Of a stretch of 35,219 bases of DNA, positions 27,142-35,140 are shown piece after piece; the stretch's first letter is position 1; every line of letters begins with the position of its first letter. The stretch comes from Lysobacter prati (lineage in GTDB: Bacteria; Pseudomonadota; Gammaproteobacteria; Xanthomonadales; Xanthomonadaceae). The notes beneath the pieces were generated by a model, which was given only the letters and a program-made list of their open reading frames with translations, made no database searches and was not told the DNA's origin. Both the position numbers and the translations under genes were made by a program. The stretch is taken from NCBI RefSeq assembly GCF_009765215.1, contig NZ_VLNV01000014.1, positions 1 to 35,219 of the forward strand. Reading direction: 5' to 3'.

Positions 27142-28167
27142 ATGACCCCCGGGAACAACCATGCCCGGCTCGCTCTGGTACCGGGCGAACCGGCGGGTAT
27201 AGGCCCCGAGTTGTGCGTGCGGCTGGCGCAGCGCCCGCGCGACTATTCCCTGACCGCCTTCGCCGACGCTCGCAGCCTGCAGGCCGCCGCCGCGGCGCTG
27301 GGCCTGCCATTGAAACTGCTGCCACCTGGGCAGCCGGCGATCGAACCGGGCGAACTGGCCCTGGTCGAAGTCGCCAATGCCGTTGTACCGGCGTTTGGCC
27401 ATCCCGATCCGCGCAATGCGCAGGCGGTGATCAGCGCCTTGCTGCAGGCCGCGCAGGGCTGCCTCGATGGTCGCTACGATGGCGTGGTCACCGGCCCCGT
27501 GCACAAGGCCGTGATCAACGAAGGCGGCATCGCCTACACGGGCACCACCGAACTGCTGGCGCAACAGGCCGCGCGCGAGGTGGTGATGATGCTGGCCAAC
27601 GACGTGGTCCGCGTCGCCCTGGTCACTACCCATCTGCCGTTGCGCGCAGTCGCCGATGCCATCAGCGCGCAGGCATTGACCCACACCCTGCTGACCACCC
27701 ACGCGGCGCTGCGCCAGGACTTCGGGATCGCGCGTCCGGTGATCGCGGTGCTGGGCCTGAACCCGCATGCCGGCGAGGCCGGTCACCTGGGTCGCGAGGA
27801 ACTGGACACCATCGAACCGACGATGGCAGGTCTGCGCGCACAGGGCCTGGACCTGGTGGGCCCGCTGCCCGCCGATACCGCCTTCCTGCCGGCCAGGCTC
27901 CGCGGTTTCGACGCGGTGGTGGCGATGTACCACGACCAGGGCCTGCCCGTGCTGAAGTACAGCGGCTTCGAGCAGGCGGTAAACCTCACCCTGGGCCTTC
28001 CCTACCCGCGTGTCGCGGTCGACCATGGCACTGCGCTGGAACTGGCCGGCCTGGGCGTGGCCAACCCGTCGAGCCTGTTCGCCGCCGCGGACACGTGCGC
28101 CCGCATCGCCGCAATCCGGCGGGCAATGTCGTCCGAGAGCGCGTCGTTGTTGGTCAATCCTTCCTGA
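27142..28167 (+). CDS. pdxA: 4-hydroxythreonine-4-phosphate dehydrogenase
   Basis: A 341-residue NAD-dependent metalloenzyme that oxidises 4-phosphohydroxy-L-threonine in pyridoxal 5'-phosphate synthesis. Visible motifs are the start LALVPGEPAGIGPEL, GVVTGPVHKAVIN, TTHLPLRAV, LGLNPHAGEAGHLG and VAMYHDQGLPVLK; the three His of the last motifs are the divalent-metal ligands of the family. The C terminus LPYPRVAVDHGTALELAG is also typical. It is 11 bp after surA, in the conserved surA-pdxA-rsmA order. The more usual start LALTPGEPAGIG differs here by Val for Thr. Confidence 0.97.
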   Translation: MTPGNNHARLALVPGEPAGIGPELCVRLAQRPRDYSLTAFADARSLQAAAAALGLPLKLLPPGQPAIEPGELALVEVANAVVPAFGHPDPRNAQAVISALLQAAQGCLDGRYDGVVTGPVHKAVINEGGIAYTGTTELLAQQAAREVVMMLANDVVRVALVTTHLPLRAVADAISAQALTHTLLTTHAALRQDFGIARPVIAVLGLNPHAGEAGHLGREELDTIEPTMAGLRAQGLDLVGPLPADTAFLPARLRGFDAVVAMYHDQGLPVLKYSGFEQAVNLTLGLPYPRVAVDHGTALELAGLGVANPSSLFAAADTCARIAAIRRAMSSESASLLVNPS

Positions 28168-28177
28168 GCACGCCCGC

Positions 28178-29023
28178 ATGAGCACCCGCCACTTCACCGA
28201 GCCGGCAAAGAAGCACCTCGGCCAGCATTTCCTGCATGACCGCCGGATCATCGACATGATCGTGCAGGCAGTCGACCCCAAGCCGGGCGATCGCCTGGTC
28301 GAGATCGGCCCGGGCCAGGGCGCCATCACGTTCCCGCTGCTCGACCGCCATGGCGAGCTGACCGTGATCGAGTTCGATCGCGACCTGATCTTCCCGCTGA
28401 CCGATGCCGCGCGCGCGCACGGTACGCTGGAGGTGATCCACCGCGACGTGCTCAGCGTCGATTTCAGCGCGATCGCACGCAACAGCGGCGCCGGCGAAGG
28501 CCCGGCCGTTGATGGAAAGATCCGTCTGGTGGGCAACCTCCCCTACAACCTGTCCTCGCCGATCCTGTTCCATGCGCTGGACCATGCCGCAGCGATCCGC
28601 GACATGGTTTTCATGCTGCAGAAGGAAGTCGTCGACCGCATGGCCGCCGGACCAGGCAGCAAGGTCTACGGGCGCCTGGGCGTGATGCTGCAGGCCTACT
28701 GCCACGTGACCCCGCTGTTCGACGTCCCGCCGGCCGCGTTCAAGCCGCCGCCGAAGGTCGATTCGGCGGTGGTGCGCCTGGTGCCGCGTGCGCCCGAAAC
28801 CATCGGGGTCAAGGATCCGGCCATGTTCACTGCGGTCGTTCGCGACGCGTTCGGGCAGCGACGCAAGACCCTGCGCAATGCGCTGTCGAAGTTGTGCGAT
28901 GCGGCCGCGATCGAGGCGGTCGGCGTGCGCCCGGATGCACGCGCCGAGCAGATCGAAGTCGCCGATTTCGTGCGCCTTGCCAATTCGCTGGCGGCTGCAC
29001 CTGCGGGAACAGACCGCGCGTGA
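28178..29023 (+). CDS. rsmA: 16S rRNA dimethyltransferase RsmA (KsgA)
   Basis: A 281-residue SAM-dependent enzyme that dimethylates A1518 and A1519 of 16S rRNA during 30S assembly. KKHLGQHFLHDRRIID is the family N terminus, motif I is VEIGPGQGAIT, and the catalytic motif IV is LVGNLPYNLSSPI. The C-terminal helical domain includes PPPKVDSAVVRLVPR and AFGQRRKTLRNAL. A slightly longer loop (RNSGAGEGPAVDGK) precedes motif IV. It starts 10 bp after pdxA. The 167 bp that follow (29024-29190) hold no gene but contain a possible apaG promoter. Confidence 0.97.
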   Translation: MSTRHFTEPAKKHLGQHFLHDRRIIDMIVQAVDPKPGDRLVEIGPGQGAITFPLLDRHGELTVIEFDRDLIFPLTDAARAHGTLEVIHRDVLSVDFSAIARNSGAGEGPAVDGKIRLVGNLPYNLSSPILFHALDHAAAIRDMVFMLQKEVVDRMAAGPGSKVYGRLGVMLQAYCHVTPLFDVPPAAFKPPPKVDSAVVRLVPRAPETIGVKDPAMFTAVVRDAFGQRRKTLRNALSKLCDAAAIEAVGVRPDARAEQIEVADFVRLANSLAAAPAGTDRA

Positions 29024-29153
29024 CAGGCCAGCGAAAGGCGATGAACGCCCCATCAATGCGGGCAGATTGAACGTCGCTGCAGGACAAGCAATCACGCGGG
29101 GCCTCGTGTAACCCGGTTCCGGCTCCGCCGTTGCGCCGCCCGTGCACACAACG

Positions 29154-29184
29154 TTGACCAATTTTCGACGCCTCGCCCTACACT
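29154..29184 (+). promoter_or_regulatory. Possible promoter for a leaderless apaG message
   Basis: TTGACC at 29154-29159 and TACACT at 29179-29184 resemble sigma-70 -35 and -10 boxes with a 19-base spacer, longer than the optimal 17. The apaG ATG at 29191 lies only 6 bases after the -10, where transcription would start, and no Shine-Dalgarno sequence is present. Confidence 0.45.
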
Positions 29185-29190
29185 GTCGGC

Positions 29191-29574
29191 ATGGAACGCA
29201 GTACCGATTACGCCGTCGACGTCTCCGTCGCCACCCGTTACCTCGACGACCAGTCCGAGCCTGGCCAGGACCGCTATGTCTTCGCCTACACGATCAGCAT
29301 CCGAAATGCCGGCCGCGTGCCCGCGCGCCTGCTGAGCCGGCGCTGGCTGATCACCGACAGCAATGGCAAGGTCCAGGAAGTCGAAGGCGAAGGCGTGGTC
29401 GGCGAACAGCCATACCTGCGGCCGGGCGACGACTTCGAATACACCTCCGGTGCCGTGCTGGAAACCAGCCACGGCATGATGGAAGGCAGCTACCACATGC
29501 TCGCCGACGATGGCACGCAGTTCGATGCGCCGATTCCGGCCTTCAGCCTGTCCGTGCCGCGAACGTTGCACTGA
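29191..29574 (+). CDS. apaG: Co2+/Mg2+ efflux-associated protein ApaG
   Basis: A 127-residue protein made of one ApaG domain, a fibronectin-III-like beta sandwich of unresolved biochemical role. The conserved text is [46 protein letters not shown] and [22 protein letters not shown]. In Salmonella mutants ApaG was linked to cobalt and magnesium handling. It sits between rsmA and apaH, as in many gammaproteobacteria. The 167-bp gap before it is larger than the other gaps in this cluster, and a promoter-like sequence lies just before the ATG. Confidence 0.96.
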   Translation: MERSTDYAVDVSVATRYLDDQSEPGQDRYVFAYTISIRNAGRVPARLLSRRWLITDSNGKVQEVEGEGVVGEQPYLRPGDDFEYTSGAVLETSHGMMEGSYHMLADDGTQFDAPIPAFSLSVPRTLH

Positions 29575-29590
29575 CCGGGCCCGACAGCAC

Positions 29591-30601
29591 ATGACCACCT
29601 GGGCCATCGGCGATCTGCAAGGCTGCTACGACGCGACCCAGCGCCTGCTGGAAAAGATCGCCTTCGATCCCGCGCGCGATCAACTCTGGTTCTGTGGCGA
29701 CCTGGTCAACCGCGGCGGCCAGTCGCTGGAAACCCTGCGCCTGGTGCATTCGCTGCGCGCCAACAGCGTGGTCGTGCTGGGCAACCATGACCTGTCGCTG
29801 CTGGCGATCGGCGAACGGCGCGAGGACGAACAGCGCAAGGTCAACCAGGACCTGCAGCGCATCGTGCTGGCGGAAGACCGCGACGAGTTGCTGACCTGGC
29901 TGCGCATGCAGAAGCTGGTCCACGCCGACCGCAAGCTGGGCTGGATGATGGTCCACGCCGCGGTGGCACCGCAGTGGTCGACGCAGATGGCCGAGCGCTT
30001 CGCCCGCGAGATCGAGGAGCGCCTGCACGGCGACCAGTTCCGCCGGCTGCTCAAGAACATGTACGGCGACAAGCCGGCCTGGCATCCCAAGCTGGCCGGC
30101 GTCGAGCGCCACCGCGCAATCATCAACGTGTTCACGCGCCTGCGTTACTGCACGCCGCGCGGCCGCATCTCGTTCGAGGACAAGGGCAGCCCCGGCACCC
30201 AGCCGGCAGGACTGTACCCCTGGTACGAAGTGCCCGGGCGCGTGGAGCGCGACCTCAAGATCGTCTGCGGCCACTGGTCGACACTGGGACTGTTCATCGG
30301 CCATGGCGTCCACTCCATCGATACCGGTGCGGTCTGGGGCGGCAAGCTCACGGCGTTGCAGCTCGACACCGATGAGCTGCGCCTGGTCCAGGTTGCCGGC
30401 CGCGATGTTCCAGCGACGCCACCGCGTCCGCGACCGCCGTACCACGCCGACGACCGCAATCGTCAGCGCCAGCAACGCCAGTCGCAGGGGGGCCAGCCAC
30501 GCCAGGGCCAACCGCGCGGCCAGGGCAATGGCGGGCAAGGACGGCCGCGCCAGGATGAAACCGCTGCACCGCCACCGCCGGTGGAAACCGACCAGGACTG
30601 A
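29591..30601 (+). CDS. apaH: Diadenosine tetraphosphatase ApaH with an extra C-terminal tail
   Basis: A 336-residue symmetrical bis(5'-nucleosyl)-tetraphosphatase of the PPP phosphoesterase family. It splits Ap4A into two ADP and in E. coli also removes Np4-type caps from RNA. Metal-binding motifs are GDLQGCYD (7-14), FCGDLVNRGG, and GNHDLSLLA, with MVHAAVAPQW and CGHWSTLGLF later. The catalytic domain ends near residue 272. An extra 64 residues follow that are absent from the ~280-residue E. coli enzyme: Pro-rich at both ends and Arg/Gln/Gly-rich in the middle (RQQRQSQGGQPRQGQPRGQ), predicted to be disordered. The start lies 16 bp after apaG. It is convergent with folA. Confidence 0.95.
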   Translation: MTTWAIGDLQGCYDATQRLLEKIAFDPARDQLWFCGDLVNRGGQSLETLRLVHSLRANSVVVLGNHDLSLLAIGERREDEQRKVNQDLQRIVLAEDRDELLTWLRMQKLVHADRKLGWMMVHAAVAPQWSTQMAERFAREIEERLHGDQFRRLLKNMYGDKPAWHPKLAGVERHRAIINVFTRLRYCTPRGRISFEDKGSPGTQPAGLYPWYEVPGRVERDLKIVCGHWSTLGLFIGHGVHSIDTGAVWGGKLTALQLDTDELRLVQVAGRDVPATPPRPRPPYHADDRNRQRQQRQSQGGQPRQGQPRGQGNGGQGRPRQDETAAPPPPVETDQD

Positions 30602-30605
30602 CCCG

Positions 30606-30636
30606 GCGCAGGTGGTTCAGGCGCGCAGGTGGTTCA
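30606..30636. repeat. Short direct repeat at the apaH/folA junction
   Basis: GCGCAGGTGGTTCA occurs at 30606-30619 and again at 30623-30636, period 17. The second copy contains the folA stop codon. It fills the 32-bp gap between the convergent apaH and folA genes, and no terminator hairpin is seen there. Confidence 0.6.
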
Positions 30637-31134
30637 AGCGCGAACGTAGTCGACGAACTCGAACGCGCAGGCGTGTTTCGCGTCCGCCTCATGCCGTTCG
30701 CGCGCCACCACACGCCACTGCCTCTCATCGATTGCGGGAAAGAATGCATCGGCATCCTCGACCGCGGTGTCGACCAGGGTCAGGTGCATCTGCGTTGCCT
30801 GCGGCAGGCACTGCGCATAGACCTCACCACCACCGATCACGCACAGCGCCGGCGCACCGGCGGCCTGCGCGATGTCCATGGCCTCGTCCAGCGACGCCAC
30901 CGCCCGCATGCCTTCGAACGGCACCTGTCCCGAGCGCGTCAGCACCAGGTTGAGCCGGCCGGGCAACGCGCGGCCCAGCGACTGCGCGGTCTTGCGCCCC
31001 ATCAGCACCGGCTTGCCCAGCGTCAGCGCCTTGAAGCGCTTGAGGTCATCGGGCAGCCGCCACGGCAGGTCGTTGTCGCGACCGATGGCGCGGTTGCGGT
31101 CGTGCGCGGCGATCAGGACCAGCTCTACTGACAT
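30634..31134 (-). CDS. folA: Dihydrofolate reductase
   Basis: A 166-residue NADPH-dependent enzyme that regenerates tetrahydrofolate and is the target of trimethoprim. The family text is LVLIAAHDRNRAIGRDNDLPWRLPDDLKRFKALTLGKPVLMGRKTAQSLG, with the active-site acid D27-equivalent in LPDDLKRF. VIGGGEVYAQCLPQATQMHLTLVD is the NADPH and Met-Tyr region. Its ATG overlaps the thyA stop by one base (TGATG), so it is translated after thyA, matching the metabolic coupling: ThyA produces the dihydrofolate that FolA reduces. Confidence 0.97.
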   Translation of the reverse strand: MSVELVLIAAHDRNRAIGRDNDLPWRLPDDLKRFKALTLGKPVLMGRKTAQSLGRALPGRLNLVLTRSGQVPFEGMRAVASLDEAMDIAQAAGAPALCVIGGGEVYAQCLPQATQMHLTLVDTAVEDADAFFPAIDERQWRVVARERHEADAKHACAFEFVDYVRA

Positions 31135-31928
31135 CAGACCGCGACCGGCGCCTTGATCGCCGGCAACGGATCGTAGTGCTCGATCGCGATGTCGTCGTAG
31201 CGGAAGCCGAAGATGTCGCGAACCTCCGGGTTGAGCCGCAACGTCGGCAGCGCCCGCGGCGTGCGCGAAAGTTGTTCGCGCGCCTGCTCGAAATGATTCG
31301 AGTACAGGTGCGCGTCGCCCAGCGTATGCACGAAGTCGCCCACGCCCAGGCCGCACACCTGCGCGACCATGTGCGTCAGCAGCGCATAGCTGGCGATGTT
31401 GAACGGCACGCCAAGGAAGATGTCGCCGCTGCGCTGGTACAGCTGGCAGCTGAGCTTGCCGTTGGCAACGTAGAACTGGAACATCGTGTGGCACGGCATC
31501 AGCGCCATGCGCGGCAGGTCGGCGACGTTCCATGCCGACACGATCAACCGACGCGAGTCGGGATTGCGCTTGATCTCCTCGACCACCCAGCGGATCTGGT
31601 CGATTTCGATGCCATCGGCACCGGCCCAGCACCGCCACTGCTTGCCGTAGACCGGGCCGAGCTCGCCATCGGCATCGGCCCATTCGTCCCAGATGCTGAC
31701 CTTGTTGTCCTTCAGGTAGGCGATGTTGGTCTCGCCCTGCAGGAACCACAGCAGCTCGTGCACGATCGAGCGCAGGTGCAGTTTCTTGGTGGTGACCAGC
31801 GGGAAACCGTCGGCCAGGTCGAAGCGCATCTGCCAGCCGAACACGCTGCGCGTGCCGGTGCCGGTGCGATCGGCCTTGTCGCTGCCGTGGTCGAGGACAT
31901 GGCGCAGCAGGTCGAGGTATTGCTTCAT
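31134..31928 (-). CDS. thyA: Thymidylate synthase
   Basis: A 264-residue folate-dependent enzyme that makes dTMP from dUMP. It has exactly the E. coli length, and the nucleophile is C146 in [12 protein letters not shown]. Other landmarks are [12 protein letters not shown] (phosphate-binding Arg loop), [59 protein letters not shown] and [15 protein letters not shown] lies 7 bases before the ATG, a strong ribosome binding site. The order lgt-thyA-folA on the minus strand suggests one operon; the gap to lgt is 16 bp. Confidence 0.98.
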   Translation of the reverse strand: MKQYLDLLRHVLDHGSDKADRTGTGTRSVFGWQMRFDLADGFPLVTTKKLHLRSIVHELLWFLQGETNIAYLKDNKVSIWDEWADADGELGPVYGKQWRCWAGADGIEIDQIRWVVEEIKRNPDSRRLIVSAWNVADLPRMALMPCHTMFQFYVANGKLSCQLYQRSGDIFLGVPFNIASYALLTHMVAQVCGLGVGDFVHTLGDAHLYSNHFEQAREQLSRTPRALPTLRLNPEVRDIFGFRYDDIAIEHYDPLPAIKAPVAV

Positions 31929-31944
31929 GTGGTTACTCCTCGGC

Positions 31945-32835
31945 TCAGCCCGCGTTCGGCGGCACCGCCAGCGGCTGCGGCTGCGGCTGCAGCGTCGGCT
32001 GGCGACGCGACCACCACAGCCAGAACAGGCCCAGCGCGATCAGCGGCAGGCTCAGCACCTGCCCCATCGTCAGCCAGCCGAAGGCCAGGTAACCGATCTG
32101 CTGGTCGGGCACGCGAACGAATTCGATCAGGAAGCGGAAGCAGCCGTACAGCAGCGCGAACAGGCCCGACACCGCATAGCGCGGACGCGGCTTGCTGGAG
32201 AACCACCACAGCGCCAGGAACATCACCAGCCCTTCGAGCATCGCCTGGTACAGCTGCGAGGGATGGCGCGCAAAGCGCTCCAGTGCGCCGCTGGCGAACT
32301 GGTTGTGGATCTGCTCATTGGTCCAGCCGCTGAATTCCGGCGCGCGCGGAAACACCACGCCCCAGCCGGCATCGGTGAACTTGCCCCACAACTCGCCGCC
32401 GACGTAGTTGCCCAGGCGACCGAAGCCCAGGCCCGGCGGCACCAGCGGCGCAATGAAATCGATGGTGTCGAACAGATGCAGGCGATGCCGGCGCGACCAC
32501 CACCATGCTGCGGCGACCACGCCGAGCAGGCCGCCATGGAAGCTCATGCCGCCTTCCCAGATGCGCAGCAGCATCAACGGATCGCGCAGCAGCTCGTGGA
32601 AGGAATAGAAGAAGACGTAGCCCAGGCGACCGCCCAGCACGACGCCGAGCATCGCGTAGAACAGCAGGTCGCCGTAGGCCTGCTCGCTGACCCCTGGCAG
32701 GCGTCCGGCACGGATGCGGCGCTGGCCCAGCCACCAGGCGGCGGCGAAGCCGAGCAGGTACATGATTCCGTACCAGTGCACCTGTAGCGGGCCGAGATGG
32801 AAGGCGATCGGATCGATCTGATGCAGGACGATCAT
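31945..32835 (-). CDS. lgt: Prolipoprotein diacylglyceryl transferase
   Basis: A 296-residue inner-membrane enzyme that transfers diacylglycerol from phosphatidylglycerol to the lipobox cysteine of prolipoproteins. About seven hydrophobic segments are present. Key motifs are [12 protein letters not shown] near the N terminus, [21 protein letters not shown] with H100, and the Lgt signature [15 protein letters not shown] with R140 and N143. [13 protein letters not shown] follows. The C-terminal tail ([18 protein letters not shown]) is Gln/Pro-rich and variable. It lies upstream of thyA, an arrangement common in gammaproteobacteria. At least two lipoproteins in this window (15429-15878 and 34345-34995) would be its substrates. 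Confidence 0.97.
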   Translation of the reverse strand: MIVLHQIDPIAFHLGPLQVHWYGIMYLLGFAAAWWLGQRRIRAGRLPGVSEQAYGDLLFYAMLGVVLGGRLGYVFFYSFHELLRDPLMLLRIWEGGMSFHGGLLGVVAAAWWWSRRHRLHLFDTIDFIAPLVPPGLGFGRLGNYVGGELWGKFTDAGWGVVFPRAPEFSGWTNEQIHNQFASGALERFARHPSQLYQAMLEGLVMFLALWWFSSKPRPRYAVSGLFALLYGCFRFLIEFVRVPDQQIGYLAFGWLTMGQVLSLPLIALGLFWLWWSRRQPTLQPQPQPLAVPPNAG

Positions 32836-32873
32836 GCGGCGGTTCGGCTCCGGGCTGCTAGAGGACGTGTTTC

Positions 32874-32907
32874 GAGAGGGCGTGCTTTGCGACTATTGTG
32901 CCCTCTC
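32874..32907 (-). terminator. Hairpin between TPM gene and lgt
   Basis: GAGAGGGC (32874-32881) and GCCCTCTC (32900-32907) form a perfect 8-bp stem with an 18-base loop, immediately after the TPM stop codon. It belongs to the CCCTCTCC group of elements seen at 4697-4831, 6349-6369 and 9071-9094. The 79-bp gap must also hold the lgt upstream signals. Confidence 0.5.
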
Positions 32908-32914
32908 CGCAGCC

Positions 32915-33403
32915 TTAGAGGACGTACGGCAGGTCCGGCAGCTCATTGCGGTCGTGATGGCCTTCACCACGCGGGAAATGCTCGACCATAAGGGCCGACA
33001 AGGCGTCGATGCCGGCCATGACGCCGGACTCGGCTTCGCCCGCCCGCATCCGCTCCTCGATCAACTGGCACACGCCGCGCCACTGCTCGGCGCTGACAAG
33101 TCCCTCGAAGCCACGGTCAGCCACTATCTCGATGCGATGGTCGGCCAGCAGCAGGTACAACAGGACGCCGTTGTTGGCGTGGGTGTCCCACACGCGCAGC
33201 CGGGCGAACACTTCGGCAGCCTGCTCGCGCGCCTCCACGCCCGACATCACCTGGCGCGGATGCAGGCTCGGGTCGACGGCGAAACAGATTTCGCCGGTGT
33301 GGCCCAGTTCGCTGTCGGCAATGGCCTTGGCTATGCGCTGCAGGCTATCGGCCGGGAACAGGCGATTGGCAGACGGCGGGAACAGATGCTTGAACAGCCG
33401 CAT
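32915..33403 (-). CDS. TPM domain protein (small, soluble)
   Basis: A 162-residue protein made of a TPM domain (TLP18.3/Psb32/MOLO-1 fold). The pattern is LQRIAKAIADSELGHTGEICFAVDPSL, AAEVFARLRVWDTHANNGVLLYLLLADHRIEIVADRGFEGLV and a final amphipathic helix. It has no signal peptide, unlike its upstream neighbour, so it may work at the cytoplasmic face or be carried with a partner. The start at 33403 is supported by GGAG 8 bases upstream, and the preceding gene ends one base before it. It is the third gene of a lemA-TPM-TPM unit. The biochemical role is unknown. Confidence 0.87.
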   Translation of the reverse strand: MRLFKHLFPPSANRLFPADSLQRIAKAIADSELGHTGEICFAVDPSLHPRQVMSGVEAREQAAEVFARLRVWDTHANNGVLLYLLLADHRIEIVADRGFEGLVSAEQWRGVCQLIEERMRAGEAESGVMAGIDALSALMVEHFPRGEGHHDRNELPDLPYVL

Positions 33404-33404
33404 G

Positions 33405-34313
33405 TCACCAGCTCCCGGAGGCGCCACCGCCTCCGCTCATGCCACCGCCACCGCCCCAGCCGCCACCGCCGCCGAAGCCCCCACCCCCACCTCCAAACCC
33501 ACCGCCACCGCCCCACCCGCCGAAGCCGCCAACACCGCGGTCACGCGCGTAGCGTCCCGACGGCAGGCTGGCCAGCCCCATGAAGAAGCCGATCGCCGCC
33601 CCGATGCCGCCGACCAGGAACATCGAAGAGATCAGCCAGGCGATGCCACCGGCCGCACCGGCGCCGATCACGCCGCGCAGCAGCGATGGCGCCCGGCCGA
33701 AGATGCCGCGCGCAACCTGCGCGACGATGAAGGCGACGAACAATGCGAACAGCCAACCGCTGCCGCCGTTGCCGCGCGCGGAACGGTGCTCGGCCATCGG
33801 CGCGGGCAGAGGCTCGCCATCGATCAGCTTGACCAGCGCGCCAGTGGCGTCGGTGATGCCGCCGGCGTAGTCGTTGGCGCGGAATTTCGGCACGAGGTAT
33901 TCCTGGATCACGCGCGCGGAAGTGGCATCGGGAATCGCGCCTTCCAGGCCGTAGCCGACCTCGATGCGCACCCGCCTGTCGTCCTTGGCGACTACCAGCA
34001 GGACGCCGTCATCGACGCCCTTGCGTCCCACCTTCCACTGATCGAATGCGCGCACCGCGTACTGGGCGATGTCCTCGGGCATCGTGGTCGGCACCACCAG
34101 CACCTGCAGCTGGCTGCCCTTGCGCTTTTGCAGCGCCAGCGCCTGCGCCTCCAGCTGCTGGCGGGTGGTCGCGTCGATCGTGCCGGTGCTGTCCACCACC
34201 GGCGATGTCATCGCCGGGATCGCCGCCAGCTCTTGCGCCTGCACGCAGACGAGCGCAAGCAGCAACCAGGTCACCACGATCGCGACCGGCACCCGCATGC
34301 GCCGCCAGTTCAC
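33405..34313 (-). CDS. TPM domain membrane protein with Gly-rich tail (YgcG type)
   Basis: A 302-residue envelope protein. A signal peptide or anchor lies at about 1-26 (VPVAIVVTWLLLALVCVQAQ). The TPM domain follows (PVVDSTGTIDATTRQQLEAQ, then QLQVLVVPTT and GVDDGVLLVVAKDDRRVRIEVGYGLEG). A hydrophobic region from about 185 to 245 gives two membrane passes, and the last ~40 residues are almost pure Gly with Phe/Trp (FGGGGG repeats, ending GASGSW). This is the layout of YgcG-type proteins, which usually sit beside LemA. The stop lies one base from the next TPM gene. Its function is unknown; membrane-protein quality control has been proposed for the TPM fold in plastids. Confidence 0.9.
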   Translation of the reverse strand: MNWRRMRVPVAIVVTWLLLALVCVQAQELAAIPAMTSPVVDSTGTIDATTRQQLEAQALALQKRKGSQLQVLVVPTTMPEDIAQYAVRAFDQWKVGRKGVDDGVLLVVAKDDRRVRIEVGYGLEGAIPDATSARVIQEYLVPKFRANDYAGGITDATGALVKLIDGEPLPAPMAEHRSARGNGGSGWLFALFVAFIVAQVARGIFGRAPSLLRGVIGAGAAGGIAWLISSMFLVGGIGAAIGFFMGLASLPSGRYARDRGVGGFGGWGGGGGFGGGGGGFGGGGGWGGGGGMSGGGGASGSW

Positions 34314-34344
34314 GGCAATGCTCCGCTACGCCTCACGCCCGGAC

Positions 34345-34995
34345 TCAGCCGTTGGCCGGTGCCGGCGGCGGTTGCGGCGGCTGCGGCGGCTGCTGTTGCT
34401 GCGGCTGCGCCGGCTGGCCGAACTCGACCTTGGGTGCTTCCTGGATCTGCGCCTCGTTCTCCACCGTGAAGTTCGGCTTGGGCTTGTAGCCGAACATCAT
34501 CGCGGTGAGGTTAGTCGGGAACTGGCGGATGTAGGTGTTGTAGTCCTGCACCGTGCCGATGTAACGCTGGCGCTCGACGGTGATGCGGTTCTCGGTGCCT
34601 TCCAGCTGCGCCTGCAGTTGCAGGAAGTTCTGGTCGGCCTTGAGTTGCGGGTAGTTCTCGCTGACGACCAGCAGGCGACCGATCGCGCTCTGCAGTTCGC
34701 CCTGCGCCTGCTGGAACTTCGCCAGCGAGGCCGGATCGTTGGCGTTGACATTGATGCTGCCGACCCTCGAACGCGCCTCGGTGACCTGGGTCAGCACCTG
34801 CTGCTCGTGGCTGGCATAGCCTTTGACGGTCGCGACGAGGTTGGGCACCAGGTCGGCACGACGCTTGTAGACGTTGAGCACCTGCGACCAAGCCGCCGTC
34901 ACGGCCTCATCCTTCTGCTGGATGGTGTTGTAGCCGCAGCCACTGAGCGTGGCGACCATGAGGACCAGGACGAGGGTTTGGATAAACCGGGTCAT
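34345..34995 (-). CDS. LemA family lipoprotein
   Basis: A 216-residue LemA-family protein. The N terminus is a lipoprotein signal ending in LSGC (C20), so it is expected to be membrane-anchored by lipid. The LemA helical core is QQKDEAVTAAWSQVLNVYKRRADLVPNLVATVKGY, EARSRV and the segment NYPQLKADQNFLQLQAQLEGTENRI. The C-terminal ~25 residues are Gln/Pro repeats. The start at 34995 is supported by AGGAG about 9 bases upstream; a longer frame reaches 35037 without support. It leads the lemA-TPM-TPM unit, with 31 bp to the next gene. The cellular role is not established. Confidence 0.92.
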   Translation of the reverse strand: MTRFIQTLVLVLMVATLSGCGYNTIQQKDEAVTAAWSQVLNVYKRRADLVPNLVATVKGYASHEQQVLTQVTEARSRVGSINVNANDPASLAKFQQAQGELQSAIGRLLVVSENYPQLKADQNFLQLQAQLEGTENRITVERQRYIGTVQDYNTYIRQFPTNLTAMMFGYKPKPNFTVENEAQIQEAPKVEFGQPAQPQQQQPPQPPQPPPAPANG

Positions 34996-35104
34996 GACGC
35001 GCGACTCCTTCCGTGACGATGGCCGGCATTGCAGCATCTACGGGGGCGGCATGCAAACAGACAATGTCGGAATAACGAACGCGTAACCAGGCGCTCGCGG
35101 AAGC

Positions 35105-35140
35105 AACGACGCTGGGTCCCCGCCTTCGCGGGGATGACGG
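35105..35140. repeat. REP-like repeat, single copy
   Basis: ACGACGCTGGGTCCCCGCC followed by TTCGCGGGGATGACGG is nearly the right-hand half of the element at 10934-10965. It lies in the 224-bp region upstream of lemA (34996-35219). Apart from this repeat and presumed promoter sequence, I see nothing else there. Confidence 0.7.

Noticed and set aside
25778-27325. 515-codon minus-strand frame opposite surA
   Set aside because: Antisense shadow; no recognisable motif and no start context, while SurA is intact on the plus strand.
33421-33540. Simple-sequence expansion suggesting a sequencing artefact in the Gly-rich end of the YgcG-type gene
   Set aside because: The frame stays open and ends in the GASGSW-type terminus usual for this family, so the Gly-rich tail is a family trait.
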